From: Luzula sylvatica
Taxonomy: Eukaryota > Streptophyta > Magnoliopsida > Poales > Juncaceae
Length of the DNA: 64,000 nucleotides
Reading direction: 5' to 3'
NCBI GenBank assembly: GCA_946800325.1
Contig: OX326957.1
Span: forward strand, 61,153,070-61,217,069
In this document: one piece after another, positions 33,481 through 43,696 of the stretch
Numbering within the stretch: position 1 is the stretch's first letter
Layout: each line of letters opens with the position of its first letter
Made by a program: the position numbers and the translations under genes
Notes under the pieces: model-generated
The model's database searches: none
Seen by the model: only the letters and a program-made list of their open reading frames with translations
What the model was told of the DNA's origin: nothing

Positions 33481-33739
33481 CAAAGATTGTACCCCCTGAA
33501 TCAAATCCCATCATCCCTCCTCCTTCCCGACCTTTCTACCTCCCATCCACTCACCACCATCACCCCCCTTCCCAAAGGAAGCTTTGGTAACGAAACTAGG
33601 TTGCAACCTTCCACCACTGGAATCAGAAAACTAGGTTCCAACAAATTCACAGTACAAACAAAAATACCAAGAAGACCTCCAACTGCCGGAGGGGGGGTGC
33701 TCCGCAACAACAAGGTGTTATCCAACCCGTTTCTTACGC

Positions 33740-36700
33740 TACTGGAGAAGTAATTTCGAACCCATTCTACCGCCACAGCATGCATCACTGCTGCAGGAAT
33801 GGCCTTTCAAGCAACTTCTAGGGTTGCCAGAAATTGATCTCCAACGTACCTTCTTTACTGATTTGATGAAGTTTTGGAACACTACATGAACGGCTTCGCA
33901 GTGGGTACCAAAATACTGAGACCAAATGGACACGACATCAGTCTCGTTCTAGGGTTGAGGGCAGATGGGAAACACGTTGATCTCTCAATCAAATCAAGAA
34001 CCGCAGAAAAACATCTAATGACAGAACGTTTCTTCGAAGGCAGTTCAGTTATTGGTTTCAAAGAATTGGAGATTGCCCTCAAAGAACTGCTAATTGAAAA
34101 GATCGAAGATGCCACACCGCAAGAATGGCTATCCCTTCTGACCATGTATCTCTTCTCAACTACACTATTCTCTTTGAGCAATGCAAAATTGCCCGATGCA
34201 TCTGTGGGATTACGTCAAGGACTCTTCAAAATTGTGGGATTATTCCTGGGGGACGGCAGTTTTCGATTTCCTGAACCGCCAATTGCCAGAGATTGGTTTC
34301 AAAGCTTCCAATCACATCGACTCGAAACCAACTTTTGTGGGATGCCCATTGCCCTACTGGTAAATAAATACCATTAAACCATTCAATTTGATAAAATTAA
34401 ATATTTCAATTCATCTCTACTAAATTTACATTCAATTCGGTATTATGTCACAAAATATATAACCTATACAATTATTTCATTTCATTATCAGGTGTGGCTC
34501 TACGAAAAGACGTCGCCATTTCATCTCTCGCAGGGTACTACCCATTCTCCTCGGGTACTAAACTGGAAGTACGAGTCGGATGTGGACAAGAAAACCTTCA
34601 TCAAACACCTCGAATCCCTCCAGGACAACGAGATTGATGAGGGTCCCTTGACGCCACAGATTCATGAGATGTGGGTCTTCAAAGAAGAAACTGATGAGGC
34701 ATGGTCCGGATACCAATTGGCTTTTGGTTTGACACGGTCAGCCCGAACGGTTCTGACAAGAGCTGGAACGCCCAGACGCGCAAACCATTCTACCGGTCAA
34801 GCTGCAGTTCATGCGCCGCGCAGACAACCAACAAGAGGTTCTGCATCCTCAAACTGTATCATTTACCTTAAGAAATACATTACATTATGCCAATTATAAA
34901 CCAATCTACATTCAATTGCAGCGGCGAGAACTAGAGGGTCTACAAGGCCACGACAAAAACAAAGTGAAGTAACAGAAGGTATTGCTTAATTAGTACATCG
35001 ACTTATTATTATGCACTTTTATGTTACTCATTTAAACAGGCACACCCTCCAAGAGGAATAGGTACTGAAGAAGATGTTTACGTAACGCCAACTCATATGA
35101 CTACTCCTATTTTAGATGACCCTCCAAGAGGAATAGGTCAATCGAGGCCGTGCAACGCGGCAGTACAAGGCGACGAAAGAATTTCAGATCTCCACCGGTA
35201 CAGCAGGGGGAGTCTTCAGACCGCAGAGAAAAGGAACAGTTCCAGCAGAGCAATTTGACGCCTCCTGCAAACACACCAATTGAAAAAGGTATTACGTCAA
35301 TTCTTTTGTTTCTTCATACATTGTACTTAATTGAAAACAATGATTTCAAGATGGAACACCAGCCGAGGTGATTAACGCCGACGCTTACGCCAGTCCAACA
35401 AGGTGGGAGGAACGGAAATACGAGTTCTACCAGCGGGGAAACACCAGAAGAGGGAAATGTTTCCGTTCACCACTCATCAATCAGGGCCCAGCTCCTCAAG
35501 AAGACCCCAAATCACCTGAATTGAATCAGGACACCGTGATGCAAGCGGATCAGCAATTTACCCCACCAATTGAAGAACCAATGCAGGATGAGCATCCACC
35601 GATATGCGCTCAACCTGAACCGATCGAGGAAGTACCTGAGGAAAACGAGTCATTTGACGACCACGCCAATTTCTGGGAGGAAGTGGCGATGACCAATCAA
35701 ACAATAAAATTAACTCAGAACGAAACTTCCAGACAAGCAGATATTTCAACCGACAACTCAGGGTCTGAAAATAACCGACCTCTCAAAACAGGTAATTATA
35801 CTAAAATAGACAAACAATTCGTACAATTTTCAGACGCGCAGCAATTCACACTACCTTTTTTGGACAATGCAGTTAATGCCGGGCCTATTGAACCAACTAA
35901 ACCAACGGAGAGACAACCAGTAACGAGCAACAAAGCGTCTGAACCGGTAATAAAGGAAATGTCTGAATCTTCGGGAAAACAGGCCAAGAGAGGACAAGCC
36001 TTCAACAACATAATAAGGAACCTCAACAACGATACACGCTTTTCGCCAGCAAGTGTATCAGTCAAGGCTCCGACAACAAGGTTGTCTAATTCCTCGTCTG
36101 TTAATCCCAGAACGGCAAATCAATCAGGAACGGAACCATTGTATCCAGTGCAAAGTCCAAACTACGATACGTCAGGCCCACACGGCCCATCAGCTTCTCC
36201 GATCAGAATGAGTAAGTGCTGCTTTCTTCCTATCCTCAATTACAATGTCTAACCAATCATTTCAAATCAGTTCATTTCACACGAAGCCTAGAGGAACAGC
36301 AAAAAATCGATCCAGGACAGGCAAGGAAACATGCACCGATCAACCCCACAGTACGTAACATGCAGACCAATATCGCAGAGCACATTCAGAAACTAACGCA
36401 GTTGCGCCAGATGAGGAATAACCCAAGTACGTTCAAGTTCTCTCTTAATACATAATACTTTCTTGTTCAATTCATCTACAAAGTACTAAATACAACATTT
36501 TGATAACAGGGAAAACATTCAATCTTTCGCAACAGTCTGAAGGATATGTCTCGTCATGCTCGATTGTACAGGAAATTCAATCTCCGTTAAGGGTTGTTGT
36601 ATCCCGTCATTACTGCACTAGCCCTTTCGGTCAAGACGAACTGCTCCATGCCGATCTGGACTATCCTGTGTTGCAAACTGCTCCTTTCAATCAGAGGGGG

Positions 36701-37571
36701 TGCGACGTCAACTACGTTAGCAGGAATTTGATACCGTCTTATATGCAGAGGGCTATATATTCATGGTTCAAGGGGTTGATAAAGAAAGCTGAAAAATATG
36801 CATTCAACCACGGGGGATTTTCAGTAACTCACGGCGATGCACTGGACCTCATCCACAATAGAGCTATATCAGTATCTGTAAGTTGAATTGTATGAAGCGT
36901 ACATCAATTTTAAGTACATTATATTGATTTTTCACTCATTCTCAGATGATGGACACCCTCATGTACATAATGCATCGCTTTGTGCAATTGGAGGCAGCAC
37001 GATGGAACTTCGTGCGGGTAATGCACGCGGTACGTAACAACTTTTCCCTTCTTCAACTACATTGTTCTCTTATTAGTAACAATCTTTTATCCAATTACAG
37101 CACGCAATTCCACATCTAACAGAACAGCAATTGGAGGACAAGTCTTTCGATTGCCTCAAGACAGAAAACTTGCTAGCACAGAGATACTTATTCATTCCAC
37201 TCAAATCAGAACGTCACTTCTTCCTAGCCTTCTTCGATTTCTTTGACTTCAAAGTGAAGTGGTACAGCTCCACTACCAATGAAGACAAGTACTACCAAAT
37301 GGTCGAGCATTTGACGGGTATGTGGAAACCATTCCTTAGTGCGAGAATGCAGAGGACGGACATACTCGAGTGGGAAATCGTCAAGTTGAACGGTCCCAGA
37401 CAAGGATACGATGTTGACTGCGGTCTTTATTGCTTGAAGGTCATAGATTGCCTAATTAACAGGAGGCCACTGGGATTCTCGAAGGAAGAAGTTATCGCTG
37501 ACATAGGAAGGGTTTTTTACAACTTGATCGCCGCAACGTTTTATCCTAATGCATTTCCTCCTTCTGTTTGA
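33740..37571 (+). pseudogene. Ulp1-type (C48) cysteine protease-like gene of the Mutator-like element
   Basis: Multi-exon gene. Its N-terminal region (33740-34359, then 34492 on) has GHDISLVLGLRADGKHVDL and WLYEKTSPF, typical of transposon-borne plant Ulp1 proteins. A low-complexity middle follows (34920-36250), in which an RGSTRRRKNFRSPP unit is repeated as RGNTRRGKCFRSP, hinting at duplicated exons. The catalytic end lies in exons 36511-36880, 36945-37030 and 37101-37571: His in SERHFFLAFF, Gln and Cys in PRQGYDVDCGLYCL. The acidic triad residue expected before the Ser of WYSSTT is not seen. A frameshift near 33880 and an unclear start make me call it a pseudogene. Family members remove SUMO-like tags; a role in transposition is unproven. 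Confidence 0.75.
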
Positions 37572-38185
37572 GGAAGCGTAACGTATTATTTACTTTTGTT
37601 GTCAATGGATGTTAGAAACAATGTTATTCTGGTGTTTTGTTTTATTTCCGGTACAATTCAGACTTTAATTGACTATGTTGTTTTGTTCTTATATTATGTA
37701 TGATTCAGATTGTTGTTTCGTTCTTTGACTATGTTGTTTTGTTCTTATACTCGTGCAATTCATACTACAATTCAGACTTTCATAGACTTTAATTCAGACT
37801 TTACTCCATTCAAAGAACTTATTACTTATTACTCAAAGAACTTATGAATTGGATTCATCACACAAAATTGGATTCATCACAAATAATTTACATATGAAGT
37901 CTTCCCTTAAATTCAAAAACAAAAATACAAGTTCCTTTCAGCACACATAATTGACATATGAAGTCTTTCCTTAAATTCAGCATCCAGTACTTGAATGTTA
38001 ATACTACTATAGCATTGTTACGCATACAACAAAGATACAAATTTCATATGAAATTATACAAATTAGACAGCCCACAACAAAACAAAATAACACTGTTAAA
38101 TCTTAGGAAATATCGAAAGATACAATTGATGTCGACAATAACAACTGGATTCCTAAAGAATTGGATCCATAGATTTGGCATACTT
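37572..38185. other. 3' flank of the Ulp1-like gene
   Basis: AT-rich with imperfect short duplications (TTCAGACTTT and TTGTTTTGTTCTTATA motifs at 37650-37800; TATGAAGTCTT at 37893 and 37957). No gene is visible. Confidence 0.5.
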
Positions 38186-39198
38186 TGTTGGAGAATATCC
38201 TCGACCCCGGGCCCGCGCAGCGGAATGAAGGCCCGGTCCGATTCCCCGATTCCCGAGATCACGCCATGACTTCGAGGGTACGATGCGAATAGAAGGATAG
38301 ATCTATACCAGCGTGAAATTGATCACGCACGAAGGGTTGATCGCCGCCTTCTATCTCCTGTCACGTTGGTGACAATCCGCGCGTCCCATACCACGCGTCT
38401 TTCACCGTTCGTTGACCGTCTTCTCACTCCTTGAGTCGATCACAATCCAAGAGCCACAATTGTCGCTCCTCTACTTGTATCCACCGTGAGTCGCAAGACG
38501 TCGGTCGCGGATGCACCTGCCTAGACGATGCACCGGCGAACTTGCTCGATCTAATCGATTCTCTATTACTCGAGAAACTCCTTTCTCGATTTCTCTCTCT
38601 CTTCGCACCCTTTCACTCACTAAAGATCAAATCTGAATTTGCTCTTTTTCTTGTGTATATTGGGCAGAATAATCAATTGCTTAGAATGATTCAACTGATG
38701 AATTCCATTAGTGAAGATGAGAGAAAAAATCCTATTTATACCTAATAGGATAAGGATTAGCCAAAAGGCATGTATATCCAATATACACCCTTTCACACAG
38801 AAAACTGTATGAACCTGTTCAGTATTCTGTCCAGACGAAATTGATAAATTTCTCTGACAGAAAATCAACCAACACGAAAGTTGTAGATAATCTTATTATC
38901 TACACAACCCAATTTGGTCCAGCCCAATTGGAGTTCGTATGCAAAAGTTATGACTGTTTTACTAACTGTATGTCATACTGTTGCACCCTTTCGGTATTTC
39001 ACAGAAACGACACTTATACTTCGTTCATATGAAATATATTTCTATATGAAGGTTGTAGATAATCTCATTATCTATCTAACCCAATTTGAACCATTCTAAT
39101 TGGATTTTCCCACTGAAAGTTATGGCCACGAATGTACGACTACATTCGTTTATCCTTGTGTACACTTTTACGGTTGATCCGAAACTGTATTTCCTTCA
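38186..39198 (-). mobile_element. Solo LTR, family shared with 61311-62349 and 42886-47708
   Basis: 1,013 bp from TGTTGG to CCTTCA on the plus strand, flanked by the 5-bp duplication TACTT (38181-38185 and 39199-39203). It is the inverse of the solo LTR at 61311-62349 over its whole length. The orientation is set by the related LTR at 42886-47708, which is followed by a primer binding site. The internal region was lost by LTR-LTR recombination. It sits in the Mutator-like element. Confidence 0.92.
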
Positions 39199-39379
39199 TA
39201 CTTGGCACGTTTGGTTTCTCTGGCACACTCGAGTCTCTGACCATATGCCAAATTGTCGTCAAACACTATACCACTATGCACATACAGACTTATGTCCATC
39301 TCGAAATCAATTTCTATGAACAACTGTCTACAGAAACAATTATCATAAAAATAGGTCATTGTTGGCGGGATTGATTTTA

Positions 39380-40087
39380 GATCTACACAATCAATCAAGA
39401 TACCAAACGAACTCAAATCAACGTGTCTCCTGCCAGTATCAACCTCAGAAACACGCCCAAAACCAACTACGATCGCTTATGCATTTTCAAGAGAGTATTG
39501 ATGCTCGGGCAAATTGAAAACCTTCAGCCAAACCTGTACATTTGGACAACAAATAAAAGTGCTAACAATTAATAAGCAATACGATATAAATCTGTACAAT
39601 GGGGAAAATAAAGCATGTCATTGTCAATTTCATATACCAACCTTTTTCCCGAAGGTGAAGGTTTCAGCACCATTGCAAGCCATCCAGGGTTCAAAATTAA
39701 CCCAGCAATTAGCACACGTAATTTTGAACCAACATATGTGTCACGTACGTAGCGAGAGGGAAAATGCAGGAGATAAGTATTTACTCCACAGAAATCACTG
39801 TCGAAATCTCGTATTGGACAGTTCGTCATGATTGATACATACCTGATCACACTACCAATTTTGAAGTTCTCGGGCAATGGTTCTTCAAACTTGACATAAC
39901 AACATACCTCCAGCTTGTTCTCCCTCCTCCTAGTACACGCGGTTGGTCGTGAGTAAACGTTCATTCTAGAAAAAAAAATGGCACAGATTGGTGTTGAAGA
40001 GAGATAATGGTGAAGAGAGAAAATGTGTTTTAGGGTGAAGGAGGTTCTTTTTGTACATTCAAAACATGCATTAAAGTGATAAGACAT
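39380..40087 (-). pseudogene. Third gene of the Mutator-like element, unknown function
   Basis: A 172-codon open frame starts at ATG 40087 and runs to about 39569. Its conserved-looking part is CCYVKFEEPLPENFKIGSV, then FPSRYVRDTYVGSKLRV and GWLAMVLKPSPSGK. A second piece after an acceptor at 39534 reads VWLKVFNLPEHQYSLENA, a stop, and GFGRVSEVDTGRRHVDLSSF. The V-W-x-x-x-x-x-L-P and V-x-x-V-D pattern resembles the DUF4283/gag-like domain of plant elements, but this is weak. It lies close to the right end of the element and faces inwards. Function unknown. Confidence 0.45.
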
Positions 40088-40367
40088 GTTAGGGTGTGTA
40101 TGATGGCTTCAGAGGACTGGCGCAATTAAATGCCACCACCATACACCATTAGATGCCACCACCTTACTCATGATGGGCTGGATCGAGACATCCCAGTCAA
40201 TCCACGTGGACCATCAATTAGCAGGAACATATCGAAGCCTTATAAGGACCAGAGCGAACTGGATTTGCAAATATTCAGGCCCAATTGACATATGGCAAAT
40301 TTGATGACGACATCGTCATAGAAATTCCGTGTTTCAGGGGCTGCATATATAACCCCCTATTTATATT

Positions 40368-40593
40368 GGGGTTATATAATTGGCCCTCAAAATTCACCCA
40401 AACATTCTTGATTCGTCAATCGAGGATGTTTAAATGGATTGATTAGATTGTAAAATAGATTGATTAGATCTCTTAATTGAATCAATTCACTTGACCATTG
40501 ATTATGAATCTAATCAATCCATTTAAACATGATTCTCGATTGACGCATCAAGAGTGTTTGAGTGAGTTTTGAGGACCAAGTATTTTTTTTCCC
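40368..40593. mobile_element. 226-bp MITE with arms of about 75 bp
   Basis: The left arm (40368-40446) contains GGCCCTCAAAATTCACC and TTTAAATGGATTGATTAGA; the right arm (about 40505-40593) carries the inverse with few changes. TATT flanks both sides (40364-40367 and 40594-40597) and may be the target duplication. It lies in the old LINE, immediately next to the Mutator-like insertion. Confidence 0.75.
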
Positions 40594-41005
40594 TATTCGG
40601 TGTGTGTCCCTATAAAGTTATATGCACTCTTCCTTGTGAATATACCTGATGCGGTCCATCTCCACTTAACCTCATCTTGTTTGTTGAGATCTCTATTAAT
40701 TGTTGCTTGAATGATCTGCAAGCTTAGTTTATATTTTTCCTTCATTGCTTGTACATATAATTCTTCTTTCGATCCATTATAATTTCCATTTAGATTTTAA
40801 ATTTCGTGTTATGTACTGTGATGCCATTCATTATATATTTAAAGTGTAGGGTATTGGTTCTTAAGTGGTACTTCTAGCCAAATACTTTCCCAAAATTTTG
40901 TATTTTCATCACTATTAATGTTGTATTGAACCGATGTGTCGAAAATGTCATATAAATAATTACAGATCTTCCATAGATTGGTATTATGTCCTCTTGTTGA
41001 TCCTA
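40594..41005 (-). mobile_element. Old L1 LINE, middle piece (RT C-terminal linker)
   Basis: The minus strand reads GSTRGHNTNLWKICNYLYDI, then NINSDENTKFWESIWLEVP, and after a decayed stretch WRWTASGIFTRKSAYNF: the region between reverse transcriptase and zf-RVT in plant L1 elements. It continues the frame of 42464-42885 across the Helitron and leads into 25690-26117 across the MITE and the Mutator-like element. Confidence 0.85.
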
Positions 41006-42463
41006 CTAGGAAGAAAACTCGCGCTTCGCTGCGAATATTTGCAATATATTTTAATACATATAGTTTGTTTTGTCGATAATAAAAATAAAACATCGTAAAA
41101 AAAGACATTACTACGTGTAGATACAAATAAAACAAAAAATGAACATATTACATAAAAATATGAAGTATTTAATGAGGTTGTAAAGAAAACATGACAAATA
41201 TTTTTTTTCTATAATAAAAATAAAACATAGACAAAATGACATTATCTACATTTAGTACATGTAGACATGCAGATTAAAAAAAAATGTTGCATAAAAAAGG
41301 AGATGAAGTAATATAATGAGGTTGGAAAGAAAAAATATGAAATTTTGGATGAATGTAAATTAAATATGGGCCCTATATTTAAAGGAAAGAAAAAAAAGTA
41401 TATAATATAAACAAAACATAGCCAAAACGACATTAGTACATGTATGAAAATTAAATATGAACCCTATATTTAAAGGAAAGAAAAAAGTATGCAACTTTAC
41501 ATTAGTATATGTAGATAACATTAGTACATTTAGACACGTAGATAAAAATAAAACAAAAGAAACATGTTACACAGAAAAAAGAGACGAAGTAATATATTGA
41601 GGTTGGAAAGAATTTTTTTGATATAATATCATCAAACAAATATGAAAATTATTAAATAACATATTGATTCGATATAATATCATAAAATAAATTAATAAAT
41701 ATTATCTAACAAATATGAAAAATATGAAAATTATTAAATAACATATTGATTTGATATAATATCATAAAATAAATTAATGAATATCAACCGACAAATATGA
41801 AAATTATTAAATAACATATTGGTAGAAATACTATAGAAATACATGTTGAATACGAAGTGAAGAAAAAAAGTTAACAAAAAAACACAATACATAAAGAAAA
41901 GAAGATGAAGTAATATAATGAGGTTGGAAAGAAATTTTTGATATACCAAGTGAAGGAAAAAAGTAAAAAAAAAACATGTTACATAAAAAAAAGGATGAAG
42001 TAATATAATAAGATTGGGAAGAATTTTTTTGATATATTATCATAAAAATAAATTAATGAATATCATAAAACAAATATGAAAGTTATTAAATACTTTACAA
42101 ATACATGTTGAATACCAAGTAAATTTTTTTGATATATTACCATAAAATAAATTAATGGATATTATAAAACAAATATGAAAATTATTAAATACCATATTGT
42201 TAGAAATACAACAAATACATGTTGAAAGAATAAATACTATAAATACATGTTGAAAGAATTTTTTTTTATATGTTATCATAAAATAAATTAATGAATATTA
42301 TAAAACAAATATGAAAATTATTTAATACCGTATTGGTAGAAATACTACAAATACATGTTGAAAGAAATACTAAAATAAATATGAAAATATAATATGATAG
42401 AAAGTTAACGAGGTGATGTGGCTCATTGTGGAAACTCAAAAACATCCTCTATTTAAAAGGGGA
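41006..42463 (-). mobile_element. Non-autonomous Helitron, 1,458 bp
   Basis: On the minus strand the element starts TCCCCTTTTAAATAGAGG at 42463 and ends with a GC-rich hairpin (TCGCAGCGAAGCGCGA), nine bases and CTAG at 41009-41006. It is inserted between A and T without target duplication, as Helitrons are. Removing it joins the LINE frame CTRKFI to VGSTRGHNTN without a gap. The inside is AT-rich, with several similar tandem segments (AACAAATATGAAAATTATTA) at 41630-42370, and no helicase. Confidence 0.88.
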
Positions 42464-42885
42464 TAAATTTGCGTGTACATATCTCTCCCATAAAAATTCA
42501 ACATAAGTTCCTTCCATATATTATTTCTTTCATCGTATAATTTTCATAGCCATTTAACCAAAAAAACTTTGTTCATGTCCGACAAGTCGAACACCCAAAC
42601 CCCCATCTGATTTTTGTTTACATTTTTTTTTCCATGCTACCTTTACTATTGGCATTGATGCCTTTCCATAAGAATCTCTTCGTAGTTCTTTCCCTAGTTG
42701 TTATCATTTATTTTGGTAGCCTAAAAACCGACATATAATATTTAAGTATTGCACTAAGCACCTATTGTAATAACATAAGCCTTCCACTAAATGATAGGAA
42801 GTTCTTCTTCCATCCCGCCAATCTATTATTTATCTTGGTAATTAGAGTTCCGTAACTGCTTATGTTTAATTTCCCTGATTGTAGA
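42464..42885 (-). mobile_element. Old L1 LINE, 5'-most surviving piece (RT thumb)
   Basis: The minus strand encodes LITKINNRLAGWKKNFLSFS and GRLMLL, then RFLWKG and, in shifted frames, sequence up to EICTRKFI at the Helitron border. This is the region after the RT catalytic core. It is cut at 42885 by the LTR that starts at 42886. Several stops and shifts show age. Confidence 0.82.
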
Positions 42886-43284
42886 TGAAGGAAATACAAT
42901 TTTGGAACAACGGCAAAAGTGTATGTATAAGGATGTATGAACACGAGTATTCATGAGTTTAAATAAGTGCATAATAAGATTATGCAAAGTTAAGTTTCAG
43001 GGAATGGTTCGTTCGAGCTAACCTTAGGTTCCGTTCGAACGGACTACTACGAGTGTAATTTGGAATTAACACATAAATGAGACAGAGAATGGTTCGTTCG
43101 AACAGACTCTTAGGCTCTGTTTGAACGGACCACTTCGAATATAAAAGTGTTTTATACAGGCTCAAGTCAGAGAATGGTCCGTTCGAACGGACGCTTCAAT
43201 CCGTTCAAACGGACATACTGCTTGAAGTGTATATTAGATATACACAATTTTGACTCAATATTTATCTTATTAAGTATAAATAAG

Positions 43285-43696
43285 ATGTTTCTCTCTCAAC
43301 TCCGGTCCATTTCATTCATTCATGAGGCCATTTACTAATTAACCCCTCATTTCCCCAACCACCTCGTTTATATCATCTGTTAACGATTAATTATTCAAGT
43401 GATTAAAAAATATTTTCGTTAACAATTAATTAATATATAATTAAAAAATATTCATTAACAACAATTTACCCATGTTCTTATTTTAGATTAAATTTTGTGT
43501 AATTTTTTTTATGTCATATCATCACATTCATTTTAATCATTACATTATAATATGTGAGTAAATTTAGACCATTAATTTTTTATTTGTTAATCATTCAAGT
43601 GTTTATTATTTTACATTATGTTTTAAACATTCTTAGATATTCACATCGTCATATATTAATGATATATTAATGATGTGGATTATTATTAATGAGTAT
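43285..43696 (+). repeat. Dispersed AT-rich repeat, copy 2, left half
   Basis: It matches 21250-21690 in parts (TCTCTCAACTCCGGTCCATT, GAGGCCATTTACTAAT, TAACGATTAATT and ATGTGGATTATTATTA motifs). It breaks at the CACTA insertion and resumes at 46758-47345. Confidence 0.7.

Larger units (their letters stand above)
26127..40357 (+). mobile_element. Large Mutator-like element with transposase, Ulp1-type protease gene and a third gene
   Basis: Perfect 9-bp direct repeats TATTTATAT flank it (26118-26126 and 40358-40366). The ends are degenerate inverted repeats: left GGGAAAATATACTTTGCCCC, right (inverted) GGGGGTTATATATGCAGCCC. Independent support comes from the host LINE, whose protein frame breaks at one side and resumes at the other. 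Without the nested CACTA element and solo LTR it would be about 10.0 kb. It carries a FAR1-type MULE transposase (plus), a multi-exon Ulp1-like gene (plus) and an unknown gene (minus). FAR1-type transposases and Ulp1-like proteases are known to travel together in some plant MULEs (Kaonashi/KI-MULE type). Stops and frameshifts suggest it is no longer active. Confidence 0.88.

Noticed and set aside
35368..36252. Independent gene of 294 codons
   Set aside because: It lies in phase and order with flanking exon-like segments of the Ulp1-like gene and contains the same repeated motif, so it is taken as that gene's low-complexity middle.
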